Source of the DNA: Atopobiaceae bacterium
Lineage (GTDB): Bacteria > Actinomycetota > Coriobacteriia > Coriobacteriales > Atopobiaceae
Assembly: GCA_030525685.1 (NCBI GenBank)
Contig: JAUNEG010000014.1
Location: 1 to 64,000 of the forward strand
Reading direction: 5' to 3'
Length of the DNA: 64,000 bases
Shown: in pieces, positions 34,274 to 43,473 of the stretch
Layout of the letters: the number at the start of each line of letters is the position of its first letter
Numbering within the stretch: position 1 is the stretch's first letter
The notes under the pieces: generated by a model
Seen by the model: the letters and a program-made list of their open reading frames with translations, nothing else
Database searches by the model: none
Told to the model about the DNA's origin: nothing
Made by a program: the position numbers and the translations under genes

Positions 34274-37200
34274 CTAGCGGCGCGGTCGGCGCCTCATGCC
34301 GAGGAGCAGGGCGACGACCCCGAACGCCGCCACGCCCAGGGCGGGCACCGCGGCGTCCGCGGTCCGCGGGAGCGGGGCGAGCGTCTCGATGGGCTCCTGC
34401 TCGACGCGGTCGCCGTCGTGCGCCTCGAGCTCGTCCGATCCGCCCCCGTTGCGGAACAGGTCGACGCGGGCGTGGTTGGTGAGCCGCGTGCCCGCCCCGT
34501 AGGCGTCGGTGACGCGCATGCGAACGACCAGCGGCGAGCGGGCCGCGTCCTCGTCTGCCCCTGCGAGCTCGTCCCCCTCGTGGGCGTGTGCCACGTCGTC
34601 GACGTCGTCATGCGGGTCCTTGAGGTCGTCGCGGTCCCAGTCTCCCGACCGCGTCGAGAAGCCCGCCTCCACGCGGCCGTACTCGAGGCGCACCGCCACG
34701 ACCCGCTCGCCCTCGGCGAGGCCGAGGTCGGAGACGGAGAGCTCGGTCGCCTCGGTGGCGCTCACGCCCTCCGCCCAGAGCCTCCATCCCTCGTAGGAGA
34801 GCGCACGACCGTCGTCGCCCAGCGTCTCGGCCGTCTCCTCCGAGCGAAGCCAGGGGTTCTCGTGGCCGTCGGAGAGCGTGGCGTTGGCGCCGCTCCCGTC
34901 GACGTGGTCCGTCGGGGTGAGGTCGGTCCGGTACCAGACGTTGAGCAGGCCGTCGTAGTCCTCTCCCGCCACGGGTGTGACGATGCCGGTGAGCCGGGCC
35001 AGTCCGTCCTGCGCCGCCTCGAGCTCGTCCGTCACGGTGAACTCGTCGACCCAGGTCGTGCTCGTGCTCCTCGCGTCGACGGAATACTCGTAGCTCCCGT
35101 CGTCGGAGACGGAGACCTCGGCGCGGTTGGCCCCGCCCTCGTCAGTGGTGGCACCCGGCTCCGTACCCGGGCGCGTGGGGTTGGCTATCTCCTGGCGCTT
35201 GTCCAGCTGCCCGGAGACTCGGATCGGCTCGTCGTACATGATGACGTGCTGCACCTCGCCCGTCTCCTCGACGAAGAACTCGACGGCCGTCGCCTCGTCG
35301 TAGGTGTGCGGCGTCATCTCCTCCACGAGCGTGTAGGCGCCCGTCGGGAGGGCCTCGATGAGGTGGGGCTCGTCGGTCGAGATCCACTGCTCGACGACTT
35401 CTCCGTCCGCGTCGAGCAGAGTGAGGCGCGCGCCGGGCAGCTCCTCCTCGGTGGTGATGTCACGCTTGGACAGCTCGACCTTGGTACGGTCGTTCTCGAC
35501 CGCGATGGCGTGGCTGGCCGAGCCCTCCACCAGCCCCTGCTCGTCGACGACGAAGGTGAGGGTCTCGCCGCTCGAGAGGTATCCGTCGGGGGTCTCGACC
35601 TCGGCGAGGTGATAGGTGCCGGGCAGCAGGTGGCGCATCGTGATCGAGCCGTCCTCGCCGGTGGTGAGCAGGGCCCGCTCAGCCTCGTCGCCGGCGTCCT
35701 CGCGCCACAGCGCGAAGGTGACGCCCGCAAGCGGCTCCCCCGTCCCCAGGACCGTCTTGTCGAGCCTGACCGTCGTCGGCTCGTTCGACGCGTCCGCCGA
35801 GGCGGTGACGACGGCAGTGTGGTCGTCCGCGTAGCTGACCGTGAACTCGTGCGGGGTCGGGTCGAGCGCGTGGCCCGGCGCCGGGGCGGTCTCGACGAAG
35901 GCGTACGTTGCCGTACCCGTACCGAGCGGCAGCCCCTCGATCGTGGCGGTGCCGTCTGCCCCGGTCGTCACGTGTCCCACGACCTCGCCCGTCACGGCCT
36001 GAACGGTGCCGTCGGGCGACGTCAGGTCGCCGAGCGAGACGACGTCGAACCCGGCTCCCGCGAGCGAGCCGTCGCACCCCTCGTCGAGGACGCCGTCCGA
36101 GCCCTCCCATGCGCCCGTCGCGCATCTCTTGGCTATGGTCGCCGACCCCGTCGCCTGGTCGTCGGGGAAGGTCACGACGGAGACCGGCGCCGGTGCGGGC
36201 GAGCTCTCGACGGTGAAGGCGACGTCCCCGGAGGCCGCCAGATACGGCGAGACCGCCGCGAGCTCGCGGATGTAGTAGGTCCCCGGCCTGAGCTCGCCGG
36301 GGAAGGTGACCCGCCCGGACTCGTCGGTCGTGAACTCGCTTATGACCTCGTGGTTGGGGTACCACAGGTCCTGTGACACGGGGTTCTTCTCGGCGTCCAG
36401 GAGCTGGAACGTGAAGCCGGCGAGCGGCACGGCCTGACCGCTCCTGGCGTCGGTCTTCACCACCTGGATCCGCGTCTTCGCGAAGGCGTTGTCGACGATG
36501 TAGTGCAGCGTGACGCCGTCGACCATCTGCTCGGGGGTGACGGACCAGTCGTCCGCAGGGAGGTGGTCGTCAGGCGCGGTCGAGGCCACCTCGCGAACGG
36601 TGTAGCCGCCGACGTCGTAGGGCAGCGCTCCGTTGACCCCCTCGGGTCGCTCGCCCGCGCCGTACCAGCCGCCCTCGGTCGTGGCGAAGCCCTTCTCGTC
36701 CGTCGTGAGGGTGGCCACGACGTCTCCCGTGGTGTTGGATATGACCTGGAACTCCACACCTGCGGCGGGATCCTGCAGCCCCGAGCCCTCGTCGCCCGTG
36801 TCGCTGTACTTGACGAGGTCGAGGTCGAAGGCGATGACGTCCTCCTCGAAGTCGTCTGCGGGGGAGAGGGTGACGACTCCTGCCTCGGGGAGCTCGTCCG
36901 CGCCCACGTGGTACTCGTGGGGCGTGGGGTCGAGTCGGTAGCCCTCGGGCGCCTTGGTCTCGGTGACCGTCACCGTGCCGAGCGGGAGCCCGGCGAAGCT
37001 CACGCGGCCCGCCTCGTCGGTGGTCCCGGCGTGGGTGTCTCCGTTGGCGTCGACGACCTTGTACTCGGCGCCCGCGAGCGACGCTCCCGGCTGCGCCGCG
37101 CCGCCCGTCGCCGAGTCGGTTTTCGCGATTACGAGCTCCAGGGTCCCCGGCTCGTCAGGGAGCGACACCGACCCGGCGCCCGAGCCCGTCCTGAAGTCGA

Positions 37201-38248
37201 CGCGCCCCGTCCCCTTGACGAAGCCCTTGGGAGCGGTCGTCTCCACGGCGTAGTAGCTCGTGTTGGGCTTGAGCTCGCAGTTCGCGTGCCCTCGCTCGTC
37301 AGTCGTTATCGAGGCGACCTTTTTGTCGCCGTCCTTCTCGAATATGTCGTAGGACGCTCCCTCGTAGGCGTACTCGTCGTTGCCGCTCGTGAGCGTCGCA
37401 TCGGCGGAGACCTTGGTGAAGCTCGCCTCGACGTAGGGGTTGTACTCGAAGGTCACCACGATCTGCGAGCGGTCACCCTCGTGCCACTTCGAGTTGTAGC
37501 CGGTGTCCAGCTGATAGACCTCGAAGCCGTCGGGGACGCTCATCTTCTCTATCTGCGGCCCGACGGCGTTGGGGTTGGTGGCCCCGCCGCCGTAGGTTCT
37601 GCCGAGGATGTTCCAGTAGAACCACTCCTTGAAGTCGGTCGAGGTCTTGTGGAGCGCGTCGGAGGCGCTGTTGCACATGCGCTCGGCGAGAAGGACGTGT
37701 GCGTAGGCGTAGAACTCGTCGGTGGTTATGCCCGAGCCGTCCCAGTCCTTGCCGGCGGCGAAGTGCCGACCCTTTCCGTCCGTGCCTCCGATGCAGCCGC
37801 GCCAGAAGTCGGCGTCGAACCCGGGCCCGCCGTAGCTGTAGTACATCGTGCGCTCCACGCTCGCGACGGGCCTGCTGCTCCCCCCGGACGCGCGCGGATG
37901 GACGGGCTCTCGGGTGTAGTGGCCCGACCTGGGAGAGTCGTTCTCGGGGTCGGAGCAGTAGGCAACCTCGCCGCTGACGCTCATGCGGGAGGTGCCCATG
38001 GTCCCGCTTCCGCCGTAGTAGATCCATCGACCCACGCTGAGGTAGACGCGGCCCCCGTTCTCGGTCTCTGCCGCCGACGCACCCCCGAGCGCCGGCACGA
38101 GGGCGTTGGCCAGCGTCACGACCAGCGCCATCGCCAGGGCGAGGGCCCGCAGGGGGAGGCGGCGCGGCGGCCTCGCCCCTCGTTCCTGTCTGCCAGAGTG
38201 TCGTGTCCTGCCCCCGGCCCCGGGGGCGTCGAGTCGTTCGCGTGCCAT
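34274..38248 (-). CDS. Large LPXTG-like cell-wall adhesin with thioester-type and SpaA/Cna-B domains
   Basis: A 1324-residue surface protein. The signal region (about residues 30-60, ALALAMALVVTLANALVPAL) is followed by a domain with VAYCSDPENDSPRSGHYT, which resembles a thioester (TQXA) adhesion domain. From about residue 278 to 1000 come some seven SpaA/Cna-B (prealbumin-like) repeats, each with an A-G-x-F/Y strand and a closing motif such as TVTETKAPEGY, YIRELAAVSP or HLAEVETPDGYL. A further region (about 1010-1285) precedes a sorting signal LPRTA (1293-1297), a hydrophobic helix and RRRPRR. The final Ala instead of Gly in the sorting motif is unusual. No sortase is nearby. RBS GAGGAGGAC precedes ATG at 38248. 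Confidence 0.9.
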   Translation of the reverse strand: MARERLDAPGAGGRTRHSGRQERGARPPRRLPLRALALAMALVVTLANALVPALGGASAAETENGGRVYLSVGRWIYYGGSGTMGTSRMSVSGEVAYCSDPENDSPRSGHYTREPVHPRASGGSSRPVASVERTMYYSYGGPGFDADFWRGCIGGTDGKGRHFAAGKDWDGSGITTDEFYAYAHVLLAERMCNSASDALHKTSTDFKEWFYWNILGRTYGGGATNPNAVGPQIEKMSVPDGFEVYQLDTGYNSKWHEGDRSQIVVTFEYNPYVEASFTKVSADATLTSGNDEYAYEGASYDIFEKDGDKKVASITTDERGHANCELKPNTSYYAVETTAPKGFVKGTGRVDFRTGSGAGSVSLPDEPGTLELVIAKTDSATGGAAQPGASLAGAEYKVVDANGDTHAGTTDEAGRVSFAGLPLGTVTVTETKAPEGYRLDPTPHEYHVGADELPEAGVVTLSPADDFEEDVIAFDLDLVKYSDTGDEGSGLQDPAAGVEFQVISNTTGDVVATLTTDEKGFATTEGGWYGAGERPEGVNGALPYDVGGYTVREVASTAPDDHLPADDWSVTPEQMVDGVTLHYIVDNAFAKTRIQVVKTDARSGQAVPLAGFTFQLLDAEKNPVSQDLWYPNHEVISEFTTDESGRVTFPGELRPGTYYIRELAAVSPYLAASGDVAFTVESSPAPAPVSVVTFPDDQATGSATIAKRCATGAWEGSDGVLDEGCDGSLAGAGFDVVSLGDLTSPDGTVQAVTGEVVGHVTTGADGTATIEGLPLGTGTATYAFVETAPAPGHALDPTPHEFTVSYADDHTAVVTASADASNEPTTVRLDKTVLGTGEPLAGVTFALWREDAGDEAERALLTTGEDGSITMRHLLPGTYHLAEVETPDGYLSSGETLTFVVDEQGLVEGSASHAIAVENDRTKVELSKRDITTEEELPGARLTLLDADGEVVEQWISTDEPHLIEALPTGAYTLVEEMTPHTYDEATAVEFFVEETGEVQHVIMYDEPIRVSGQLDKRQEIANPTRPGTEPGATTDEGGANRAEVSVSDDGSYEYSVDARSTSTTWVDEFTVTDELEAAQDGLARLTGIVTPVAGEDYDGLLNVWYRTDLTPTDHVDGSGANATLSDGHENPWLRSEETAETLGDDGRALSYEGWRLWAEGVSATEATELSVSDLGLAEGERVVAVRLEYGRVEAGFSTRSGDWDRDDLKDPHDDVDDVAHAHEGDELAGADEDAARSPLVVRMRVTDAYGAGTRLTNHARVDLFRNGGGSDELEAHDGDRVEQEPIETLAPLPRTADAAVPALGVAAFGVVALLLGMRRRPRR

Positions 38249-38397
38249 GGGTCCTCCTCGTCGATTGGGTGGGCGGAGAGCCTAGCACGCGGACCCTTAC
38301 GCGAATCTCCCGCTGGCTGCCACGAGTCTGCGGCAGCTGGTGAGAGGGGCGGAGGGTTCGGTTGGTTTCAGATTGTGTCGGTCGGCGGTCGATTGGG

Positions 38398-38465
38398 GGA
38401 CGCGGGCGCGCGCTCGGCGCGCCCGTCTCGCGGAGACGTGTGTCAGAACCGTCCCAAATGGGACG
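38398..38465 (-). terminator. Hairpins between the C69 dipeptidase and the adhesin
   Basis: GGGCGCGC/GCGCGCCC around GCTCG (38404-38424, extendable outward) and the smaller CGTCCC-AAAT-GGGACG (about 38450-38465) follow the dipeptidase stop in its direction of transcription. They are likely termination or stabilising stems. The rest of the 257-base gap shows nothing notable. Confidence 0.5.
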
Positions 38466-38505
38466 AATCGTGACCGCTCCCCCCGCGGACGCCCCGCCGG
38501 CCGAC

Positions 38506-39990
38506 CTAGTTGTCGCTGCGCGAGAAGCCGTTCCTCATGCGCATGCTCGCCTCGAAGAGCACCTTGTCGAGCAGGTCGTCCGTCTCGCGACGGCACTCGG
38601 CGGCGATCGCCTGGTTACAGGCCTCGAGGTCGCCGTCCCGGGCGTCGCAGGCGAGCACCAGCGCCGCGCAGCGGCTCGTGAGGCGCTCCTGGTAGCGCTC
38701 GACGTGCGGCAGGCAGGCCGCGTAGGCGCCGTCCGCGAGCGTGGCGACGAGCCGGTTCGCCCAGTAGAAGCTGTCCGTGGTGACCCGGGTGGTGGTGTCG
38801 GCGAGGTAGGCGGGCGTGGCGCTCACGTTGGCGTAGAACGGCACGAGCGCGTTGAAGGCGTTGCTGCCGAGCGAGACCCACTGCAGCGCGGCGCGCTTCT
38901 CGTCCACGTGGGGGCGCAGCTGAAGCACCGCGAGCTGGCAGTTGCGGTTGATGCCGATGGGGCGGTAGAGGCCGCGCGACGACGCGGGGCCGTTGCCGTA
39001 GGGGTCGTAGGGCGTTCCCTGGTAGTGCAGGGAGAGCACGTACTTCACGTCCTCGACGGTAACCTTGCGCTCCGGCTCGCGGCACCAGGGGATGCAGTCG
39101 CTCTCGGGTCCGAAGTCCGCGCCCGGCGCGGCCGTCTCCCACGGGCCCGCGTGCGGGTTCAGGAAGCGCTGCATGTCCCAGGCGCGCGGCGTGTTGTAGA
39201 CATGGTCGGCGTCCGAGTGGCTGCCGAAGGCGTCGCGCGGGTTGAAGTGGCCGGCGCCCATGCCGAGCGTGAGGTCGAGGTGGTGGGCGTCCATCCACGC
39301 GCGCAGGTCGGCCGAGCACAGGTGCTCGCGCCTCTCGCCGAAGGCGTCGTTGAGGTCGAAGTCGTCGATGCCGAGCTGGTTGGGCATGGTGACGTAGCAG
39401 TCGTCGGGCACGCGGCGCGCGATCCAGTGGTGGCCGCCCACGGTCTCGAGCCACCAGATCTCGTCGGCGTCCGAGAAGGCGATGCCGTTCATCTCGTAGG
39501 TGCCGTAGCGCTCGAGCAGCTCTCCCAGGCGCTCCACGCCGTCGCGGGCGCTCGTCGCGTAGGGGAGGACGAGCGTGACCATGTCCTCCTCGCCGATGCC
39601 GCCCAGACGCTCGGGCTCGAAGTCCTTCTCGCCCTCCGTGCCGCGGGCGGCGCGGTACTCCACGAGCGGGTCGGCCGCGAGCACGCGCTCGTTGGAGGTC
39701 AGGGTCTCGGTGGCGCTCATGCCCACGTTGCGCTCGTTGAAGCCGGCGGCCTCCCAGAGTCCCTCGCGCAGGTCGGCGTTGGGCATGGCGGTGTAGCGCA
39801 TGCCGCCCTCGGGCAGCGGAATCTCGAGGTGCGAGAGCACGCTCTTGTAGACGGAGCCGGCCTGGGGCGCCTCGCGGGCGACGAAGCGCTTGGCCTCAAA
39901 CTGGCCGCCGGGGGAGTCCTCGTTGCGGGCGACGATCGTGGACCCGTCGTAGCTGGCCCTCTTGCCGACGAGGATGGTGGTGCAGGGCAT
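38506..39990 (-). CDS. pepD: C69 family dipeptidase
   Basis: A 494-residue Ntn-hydrolase of peptidase family C69 (PepDA-like). The nucleophile is Cys3 of MPCTTILVGKRASYDGST, exposed after removal of the first two residues, and IVARNEDSPGG is the following signature. Other family blocks are TSNERVLAADPLV, EMNGIAFSDADEIWWLETVGGHHWIA and GSHSDADHVYNTPRAW. It should hydrolyse a broad range of dipeptides in the cytoplasm. ATG at 39990 follows AAGGAGGCG. A SpaA-type adhesin lies downstream on the same strand but is independent. Confidence 0.93.
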   Translation of the reverse strand: MPCTTILVGKRASYDGSTIVARNEDSPGGQFEAKRFVAREAPQAGSVYKSVLSHLEIPLPEGGMRYTAMPNADLREGLWEAAGFNERNVGMSATETLTSNERVLAADPLVEYRAARGTEGEKDFEPERLGGIGEEDMVTLVLPYATSARDGVERLGELLERYGTYEMNGIAFSDADEIWWLETVGGHHWIARRVPDDCYVTMPNQLGIDDFDLNDAFGERREHLCSADLRAWMDAHHLDLTLGMGAGHFNPRDAFGSHSDADHVYNTPRAWDMQRFLNPHAGPWETAAPGADFGPESDCIPWCREPERKVTVEDVKYVLSLHYQGTPYDPYGNGPASSRGLYRPIGINRNCQLAVLQLRPHVDEKRAALQWVSLGSNAFNALVPFYANVSATPAYLADTTTRVTTDSFYWANRLVATLADGAYAACLPHVERYQERLTSRCAALVLACDARDGDLEACNQAIAAECRRETDDLLDKVLFEASMRMRNGFSRSDN

Positions 39991-40107
39991 GGCGCCTCCT
40001 TCTTGCCGCGCGCCTGCCGCCTGCCGACGCGCCATGGGATGTGACCGGCACCATCTTAGCGATATGCAAAGATGGGGGCATCCCAGGCGTCGTCGGAAGG
40101 GGTCGCC

Positions 40108-40197
40108 ATGGTGGACGTGGCATCGGGGGACATCGGCGCGGTCGCGTCCTTCGAGGGCGACTTCGGGCGGCGGCTGGCCGAGCTCGGGTACGACTGA
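40108..40197 (+). CDS. 29-codon small open frame, FeoA-like fragment
   Basis: ATG at 40108 follows GGAAGGGG, and the frame encodes MVDVASGDIGAVASFEGDFG then RRLAELGYD. The pattern GDIGAVASFEGDFGRRLAELGY recalls the first half of FeoA/SH3-like domains (G-x-x-A/V-x-V...RRL-x-E/D-L-G) and then stops, so this may be a truncated remnant or an unrelated microprotein. A terminator follows 10 bases later, consistent with a short transcribed unit. Low certainty. Confidence 0.3.
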   Translation: MVDVASGDIGAVASFEGDFGRRLAELGYD

Positions 40198-40207
40198 ACC
40201 CCCCCCC

Positions 40208-40234
40208 GCGCCCGGTCGGGCGCCCGCGTTTTTT
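40208..40234 (+). terminator. Rho-independent terminator
   Basis: GCGCCCGGTCGGGCGC (40208-40223) is a compact stem-loop, followed by CCGCG and six T (40229-40234). A run of nine C precedes it. It ends the small open frame and insulates the aroF promoter. Confidence 0.7.
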
Positions 40235-40254
40235 GAACATCGCTTTACGGCGTC

Positions 40255-40283
40255 TTGCCCCGCGGGGGAGCCCTGCGGATAAT
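40255..40283 (+). promoter_or_regulatory. Promoter of the DAHP synthase gene
   Basis: TTGCCC (40255-40260) and GATAAT (40278-40283) are exactly 17 bases apart, 38 bases before the start codon. No operator for an aromatic-amino-acid regulator is recognised. Confidence 0.7.
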
Positions 40284-40320
40284 GCGGGGGTTGACTCACG
40301 AGCAAGACGGAGGTTCCCGC

Positions 40321-41349
40321 ATGTCGATGAAGTTCAAGCGTCTCCTGCCCATCCCCAAGGACATCCGTGCCGAGATGCCGCTCTCCGCCGAGATGACGGA
40401 GCGCAAGGCCGCCTTCGACGCCGCCGTGTCCGCCGTCCTGCGCGGCGAGGACGACCGCCTGCTGCTCATCATCGGCCCCTGCTCGGCCGACCGCGAGGAC
40501 TCCGTGCTCGACTACGCCACGCGCCTCGCCAAGCTCGCCGAGACCGTCAAGGACCGCCTCGTCGTGATCCCGCGCGTCTACACCAACAAGCCGCGCACCA
40601 AGGGCGTGGGCTACAAGGGCCTGCTCCATAACCCCGACCCCGAGGCAGCCGACGACCTGCTCGAGGGCGTCAAGGCCATCCGCCGCATGCACCTGCGCGT
40701 GGTCGAGGAGACGGGGCTCTTCACGGCCGACGAGATGCTCTATCCCACCAACTACCAGTACCTCATCGACGTGCTGGCCTACATCGCCGTCGGCGCCCGC
40801 TCCGTGGAGAACCAGGAGCACCGCCTCGTGGCCTCCGGCGTCCCCATGCCCGTGGGCATGAAGAACCCCACGGGCGGCTCCACCGACGTCATGCTCAACT
40901 CCATCTACGCCGCCCAGCAGCCCCAGACCTTCATCTTCCGCAACTGGGAGGTCTCCACGACCGGCAACTCGCTCGCACACGCGGTGCTGCGCGGCTACGT
41001 GGGCCTGGACGGCATCAACTACCCCAACTACCACTACGAGTACCTCGAGCGCCTGGCCGAGAAGTACACGGCCGCGAGCTTCGAGAACCCCGCCGCCATC
41101 ATCGACTGCAACCACGACAACTCCGGCAAGCGCCCGTTCCAGCAGATCCGCATCTGCCACGAGGTGCTCGACTCCATGAGCCGCTCCGACACCATCCGCG
41201 GCCTCGTGCGCGGCTTCATGGTTGAGTCCTACCTCGTCGACGGCAACCAGCCCGTGACCGGCGGCACCTACGGCCAGTCCATCACCGACGCCTGCCTCGG
41301 CTGGGACAAGACCGAGCGCCTGGTGAAGGAGATTGCCGAGCGCGCGTAG
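40321..41349 (+). CDS. aroF: 3-deoxy-7-phosphoheptulonate (DAHP) synthase, type I
   Basis: A 342-residue type I (AroFGH) DAHP synthase, the first enzyme of the shikimate pathway, joining PEP and erythrose 4-phosphate. Typical blocks are LLIIGPCSADREDSVLDYA (PEP site), RVYTNKPRTKGVGYKGL, GARSVENQEHR, VGMKNPTGGSTDVM, IIDCNHDNSGKRPFQQ and GFMVESYLVDGNQPV with metal-binding Cys/His/Glu/Asp residues. Which aromatic amino acid inhibits it cannot be told. ATG at 40321 follows GGAGG. It is monocistronic and convergent with pflA. Confidence 0.96.
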   Translation: MSMKFKRLLPIPKDIRAEMPLSAEMTERKAAFDAAVSAVLRGEDDRLLLIIGPCSADREDSVLDYATRLAKLAETVKDRLVVIPRVYTNKPRTKGVGYKGLLHNPDPEAADDLLEGVKAIRRMHLRVVEETGLFTADEMLYPTNYQYLIDVLAYIAVGARSVENQEHRLVASGVPMPVGMKNPTGGSTDVMLNSIYAAQQPQTFIFRNWEVSTTGNSLAHAVLRGYVGLDGINYPNYHYEYLERLAEKYTAASFENPAAIIDCNHDNSGKRPFQQIRICHEVLDSMSRSDTIRGLVRGFMVESYLVDGNQPVTGGTYGQSITDACLGWDKTERLVKEIAERA

Positions 41350-41363
41350 GCGGACCCCGACGA

Positions 41364-41460
41364 CCCCTGCCAAGAATCCGGGGCGACGCGTTCCTCTCGC
41401 CACGCGTCACTCGGGATTCGTGGTCGGGCGGCATGCGCCGCTCGGGTTTCTTGGCAGGGG
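41364..41460. repeat. 97-bp inverted-repeat element between aroF and pflA
   Basis: CCCCTGCCAAGAA (41364-41376) and TTCTTGGCAGGGG (41448-41460) are perfectly complementary, with partial pairing further in (ATCCGGGG / CTCGGGT). The interior holds ACGCGTTCCTCTCGCCACGCGT, another palindrome-like stretch. It ends three bases from the pflA stop and probably acts as a two-way terminator. Confidence 0.75.
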
Positions 41461-41462
41461 CG

Positions 41463-42269
41463 CTACCTCGAGCGCTCGGCGCGGCGTGCGGCACGGGCGC
41501 GCAGGGCCACCTCGCGCAGCTCCTTGGCGCGCTCGGGCTCCATGGCGCTCACGCCCTCGAGCGGGTAGGGGATGCCGAGCCGCTCGTACTTGACCGTGCC
41601 CATAGTGTGGTAGGGGAGCAGGTCCAGTCCCACCACGTTGTCCCAGTCGCCGATGATGCGTCCCACGCCGGCGACCTCCTCCTCGGAGTCGGTCAGGCCG
41701 GGGACGACCACGTGGCGGATCAGCGTGGGAATGCGCCGCCGCGCGAGCTCGTCCCCCAGCTCCAGCGCGTGGCTCGCCGGCAGGCCGCAGAGGCTCTCGT
41801 GGGACGCGGGGTCCGACGTCTTGATGTCGAGAAGGACGAGGTCCGTCTCGTCCAGGAGGTCCGAGAAGCGCTCGGCGTGGGCGGCGGAGAACGTGGCGCC
41901 GCTCGTGTCCAGGCAGGTGTGGATCCGACCGGCGGGCGCGGCGTGGGCGGCGCGGAAGAGGGCCGCCACGAAGTCGGGCTGCGCCATGGGCTCGCCGCCG
42001 GTTACGGTGATGCCGCCGCGCCGGTAGAAGGGGCGGTTGCGCTCGAACATCTCGAGCAGCTCGGCGACGCTCCTCTCCTCGCCCTTGCCGAACTCCCAGG
42101 TGTCAGGGTTGTGGCAGTAGGCGCAGCGCATGGGACAGCCCTGGCAGAACACCACGAAGCGCGTCCCGGGGCCGTCGACCGTCCCCATCGTCTCGATGGA
42201 GTGGATGCGTCCGAGCGCGTAGGCGCTCTCGCCCGCATGCGGGTCCTCGGTGAACGTCATCTGTGCCAT
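41463..42269 (-). CDS. pflA: Pyruvate formate-lyase activating enzyme
   Basis: A 268-residue radical SAM enzyme that installs the glycyl radical on pyruvate formate-lyase. The 4Fe-4S ligands are C45, C49 and C52 in CPMRCAYCHNPD; GGITVTGGEPMAQPDF is the SAM-binding GGE region, and DIKTSDPASHESLCGL and LPYHTMGTVKYERLGI are PFL-activase blocks. ATG at 42269 is chosen because AGGGGG lies six bases before it; two earlier ATGs are too close to that RBS. It is separated from the pfl genes by a GTPase and an alcohol dehydrogenase, all on the same strand. Confidence 0.93.
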   Translation of the reverse strand: MAQMTFTEDPHAGESAYALGRIHSIETMGTVDGPGTRFVVFCQGCPMRCAYCHNPDTWEFGKGEERSVAELLEMFERNRPFYRRGGITVTGGEPMAQPDFVAALFRAAHAAPAGRIHTCLDTSGATFSAAHAERFSDLLDETDLVLLDIKTSDPASHESLCGLPASHALELGDELARRRIPTLIRHVVVPGLTDSEEEVAGVGRIIGDWDNVVGLDLLPYHTMGTVKYERLGIPYPLEGVSAMEPERAKELREVALRARAARRAERSR

Positions 42270-42394
42270 GGCCATCCCCCTCATGCCCGCGCGGGGGCGG
42301 GCGACGTCGGTGCAGGCATCTACCCTACCCCAAACGGCGCCGGGATCGCGCCGTGCGCCAGATGATCGCCATATGCGCACGCGCGCCGCGCGCC

Positions 42395-43459
42395 TCAGCC
42401 GTGGTGGTGCCCCTCGTGGTCGCAGGCCTCGTCGCACACGTGGTCGTGGTGCCCATGGGCGCCGTGCTCGCCGACGTCGCTCCCCTCGTCGGCCGCCGCG
42501 CGCGCGTTGCCGGCGGCCACCGCCTCGCGCACGAGCGGCAGCAGCGTCTCGCGCAGCCACGGGCGCTGCACCGAGGGCCCGATGAACACGCCGACCGACT
42601 GCGGCGCTCCGCCGTGCGCATCGGCAGGCTCCGCCGGATCCGCGCCGGTCACCGACCACATGCGGTCCACCATGTCGAAGTGCAGCCACTGGCTCCCGCA
42701 CTTGAGGTGGCCCTTGGCGCGCACGATCTCGCCGAACACCCCGGCCGAGAGCGCGTCGAGGAACCAGATCAGGTGGTTCTCCGTGGGCAGCTCGATCCCG
42801 GCGAGGGACAGGCTCTCGAACGCGTCGTCGGCCGGGGCGTCCGCGCTCACCGGCCGACCGCCGTCCCCGTCTAGGTCGCGGTCGAGCAGCTGGGCGAACC
42901 AGGCGTCGTCGAGCTCTGTCCAGGGTCTCGCCTCGATGCGCGCGCCCGGGTTGACCCCGCGCACCCACGAGACCACCTCCGACAGCTCCCCCTCGGCCGC
43001 GAGCTGCGCCTTGGAGATCACCACCACGGCGGCGGTCTCCACCTGGTCGCGATAGATCTCCCGGAAGCGCTCCCGCTGCCGCACCCAGGCCGTCGCATCC
43101 ACGATGGCCAAAGGTTCAAGCAGCGAGATCCGCTCGTAGCTGACCTGGCGCACGTTCTCGAGGATGCTCGAGAGGCGCGCCACGCCGGTGGGCTCCACCA
43201 CGAGGTAGGCGGGATCGAGCGTGTTTGAGATCGTGAGGACGGTGGTCGCGAAATCCTGCTTGCCCGTGCAGCAGATGCAGTTCTCGGTGCTCTCCCAGAC
43301 GGAGAGCTCGTCGGTCTGCGCGAGCACCTGGGCATCGATGTCGGCCTGCCCGTACTCGTTCTCGTAGACCACGAAGTCGCGGCCGGAGCGGCGCGCGAGC
43401 TCTTGGATGAAGGTCGTCTTCCCCGCGCCGAGAAATCCCGAGACCACCAGGATGCGCAT
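42395..43459 (-). CDS. CobW/UreG-type G3E GTPase, putative metallochaperone
   Basis: A 354-residue member of the CobW/HypB/UreG (G3E) family. Walker A GFLGAGKTT starts near residue 8, the metal-binding CICC motif (CxCC class) is at about residue 62, and VVEPTGVA follows. The C-terminal CobW domain has a histidine/cysteine-rich tail (HGAHGHHDHVCDEACDHEGHHHG region), expected to bind Zn, Ni or Co. It likely delivers metal to a partner; the neighbours (PFL activase, zinc-type alcohol dehydrogenase) do not prove which. ATG at 43459 follows AAAGGGGAGG. Confidence 0.88.
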   Translation of the reverse strand: MRILVVSGFLGAGKTTFIQELARRSGRDFVVYENEYGQADIDAQVLAQTDELSVWESTENCICCTGKQDFATTVLTISNTLDPAYLVVEPTGVARLSSILENVRQVSYERISLLEPLAIVDATAWVRQRERFREIYRDQVETAAVVVISKAQLAAEGELSEVVSWVRGVNPGARIEARPWTELDDAWFAQLLDRDLDGDGGRPVSADAPADDAFESLSLAGIELPTENHLIWFLDALSAGVFGEIVRAKGHLKCGSQWLHFDMVDRMWSVTGADPAEPADAHGGAPQSVGVFIGPSVQRPWLRETLLPLVREAVAAGNARAAADEGSDVGEHGAHGHHDHVCDEACDHEGHHHG

Positions 43460-43473
43460 GCCCTCCCCTTTCG

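Noticed and set aside
34274..38248. Sortase-pilus operon
   Set aside because: The neighbours are metNIQ and a dipeptidase. There is no sortase and no second pilin, so it is annotated as a single adhesin.
38290..38480. Gene in the gap between adhesin and dipeptidase
   Set aside because: Short frames here lack RBS and family signal, and the sequence is occupied by GC hairpins.
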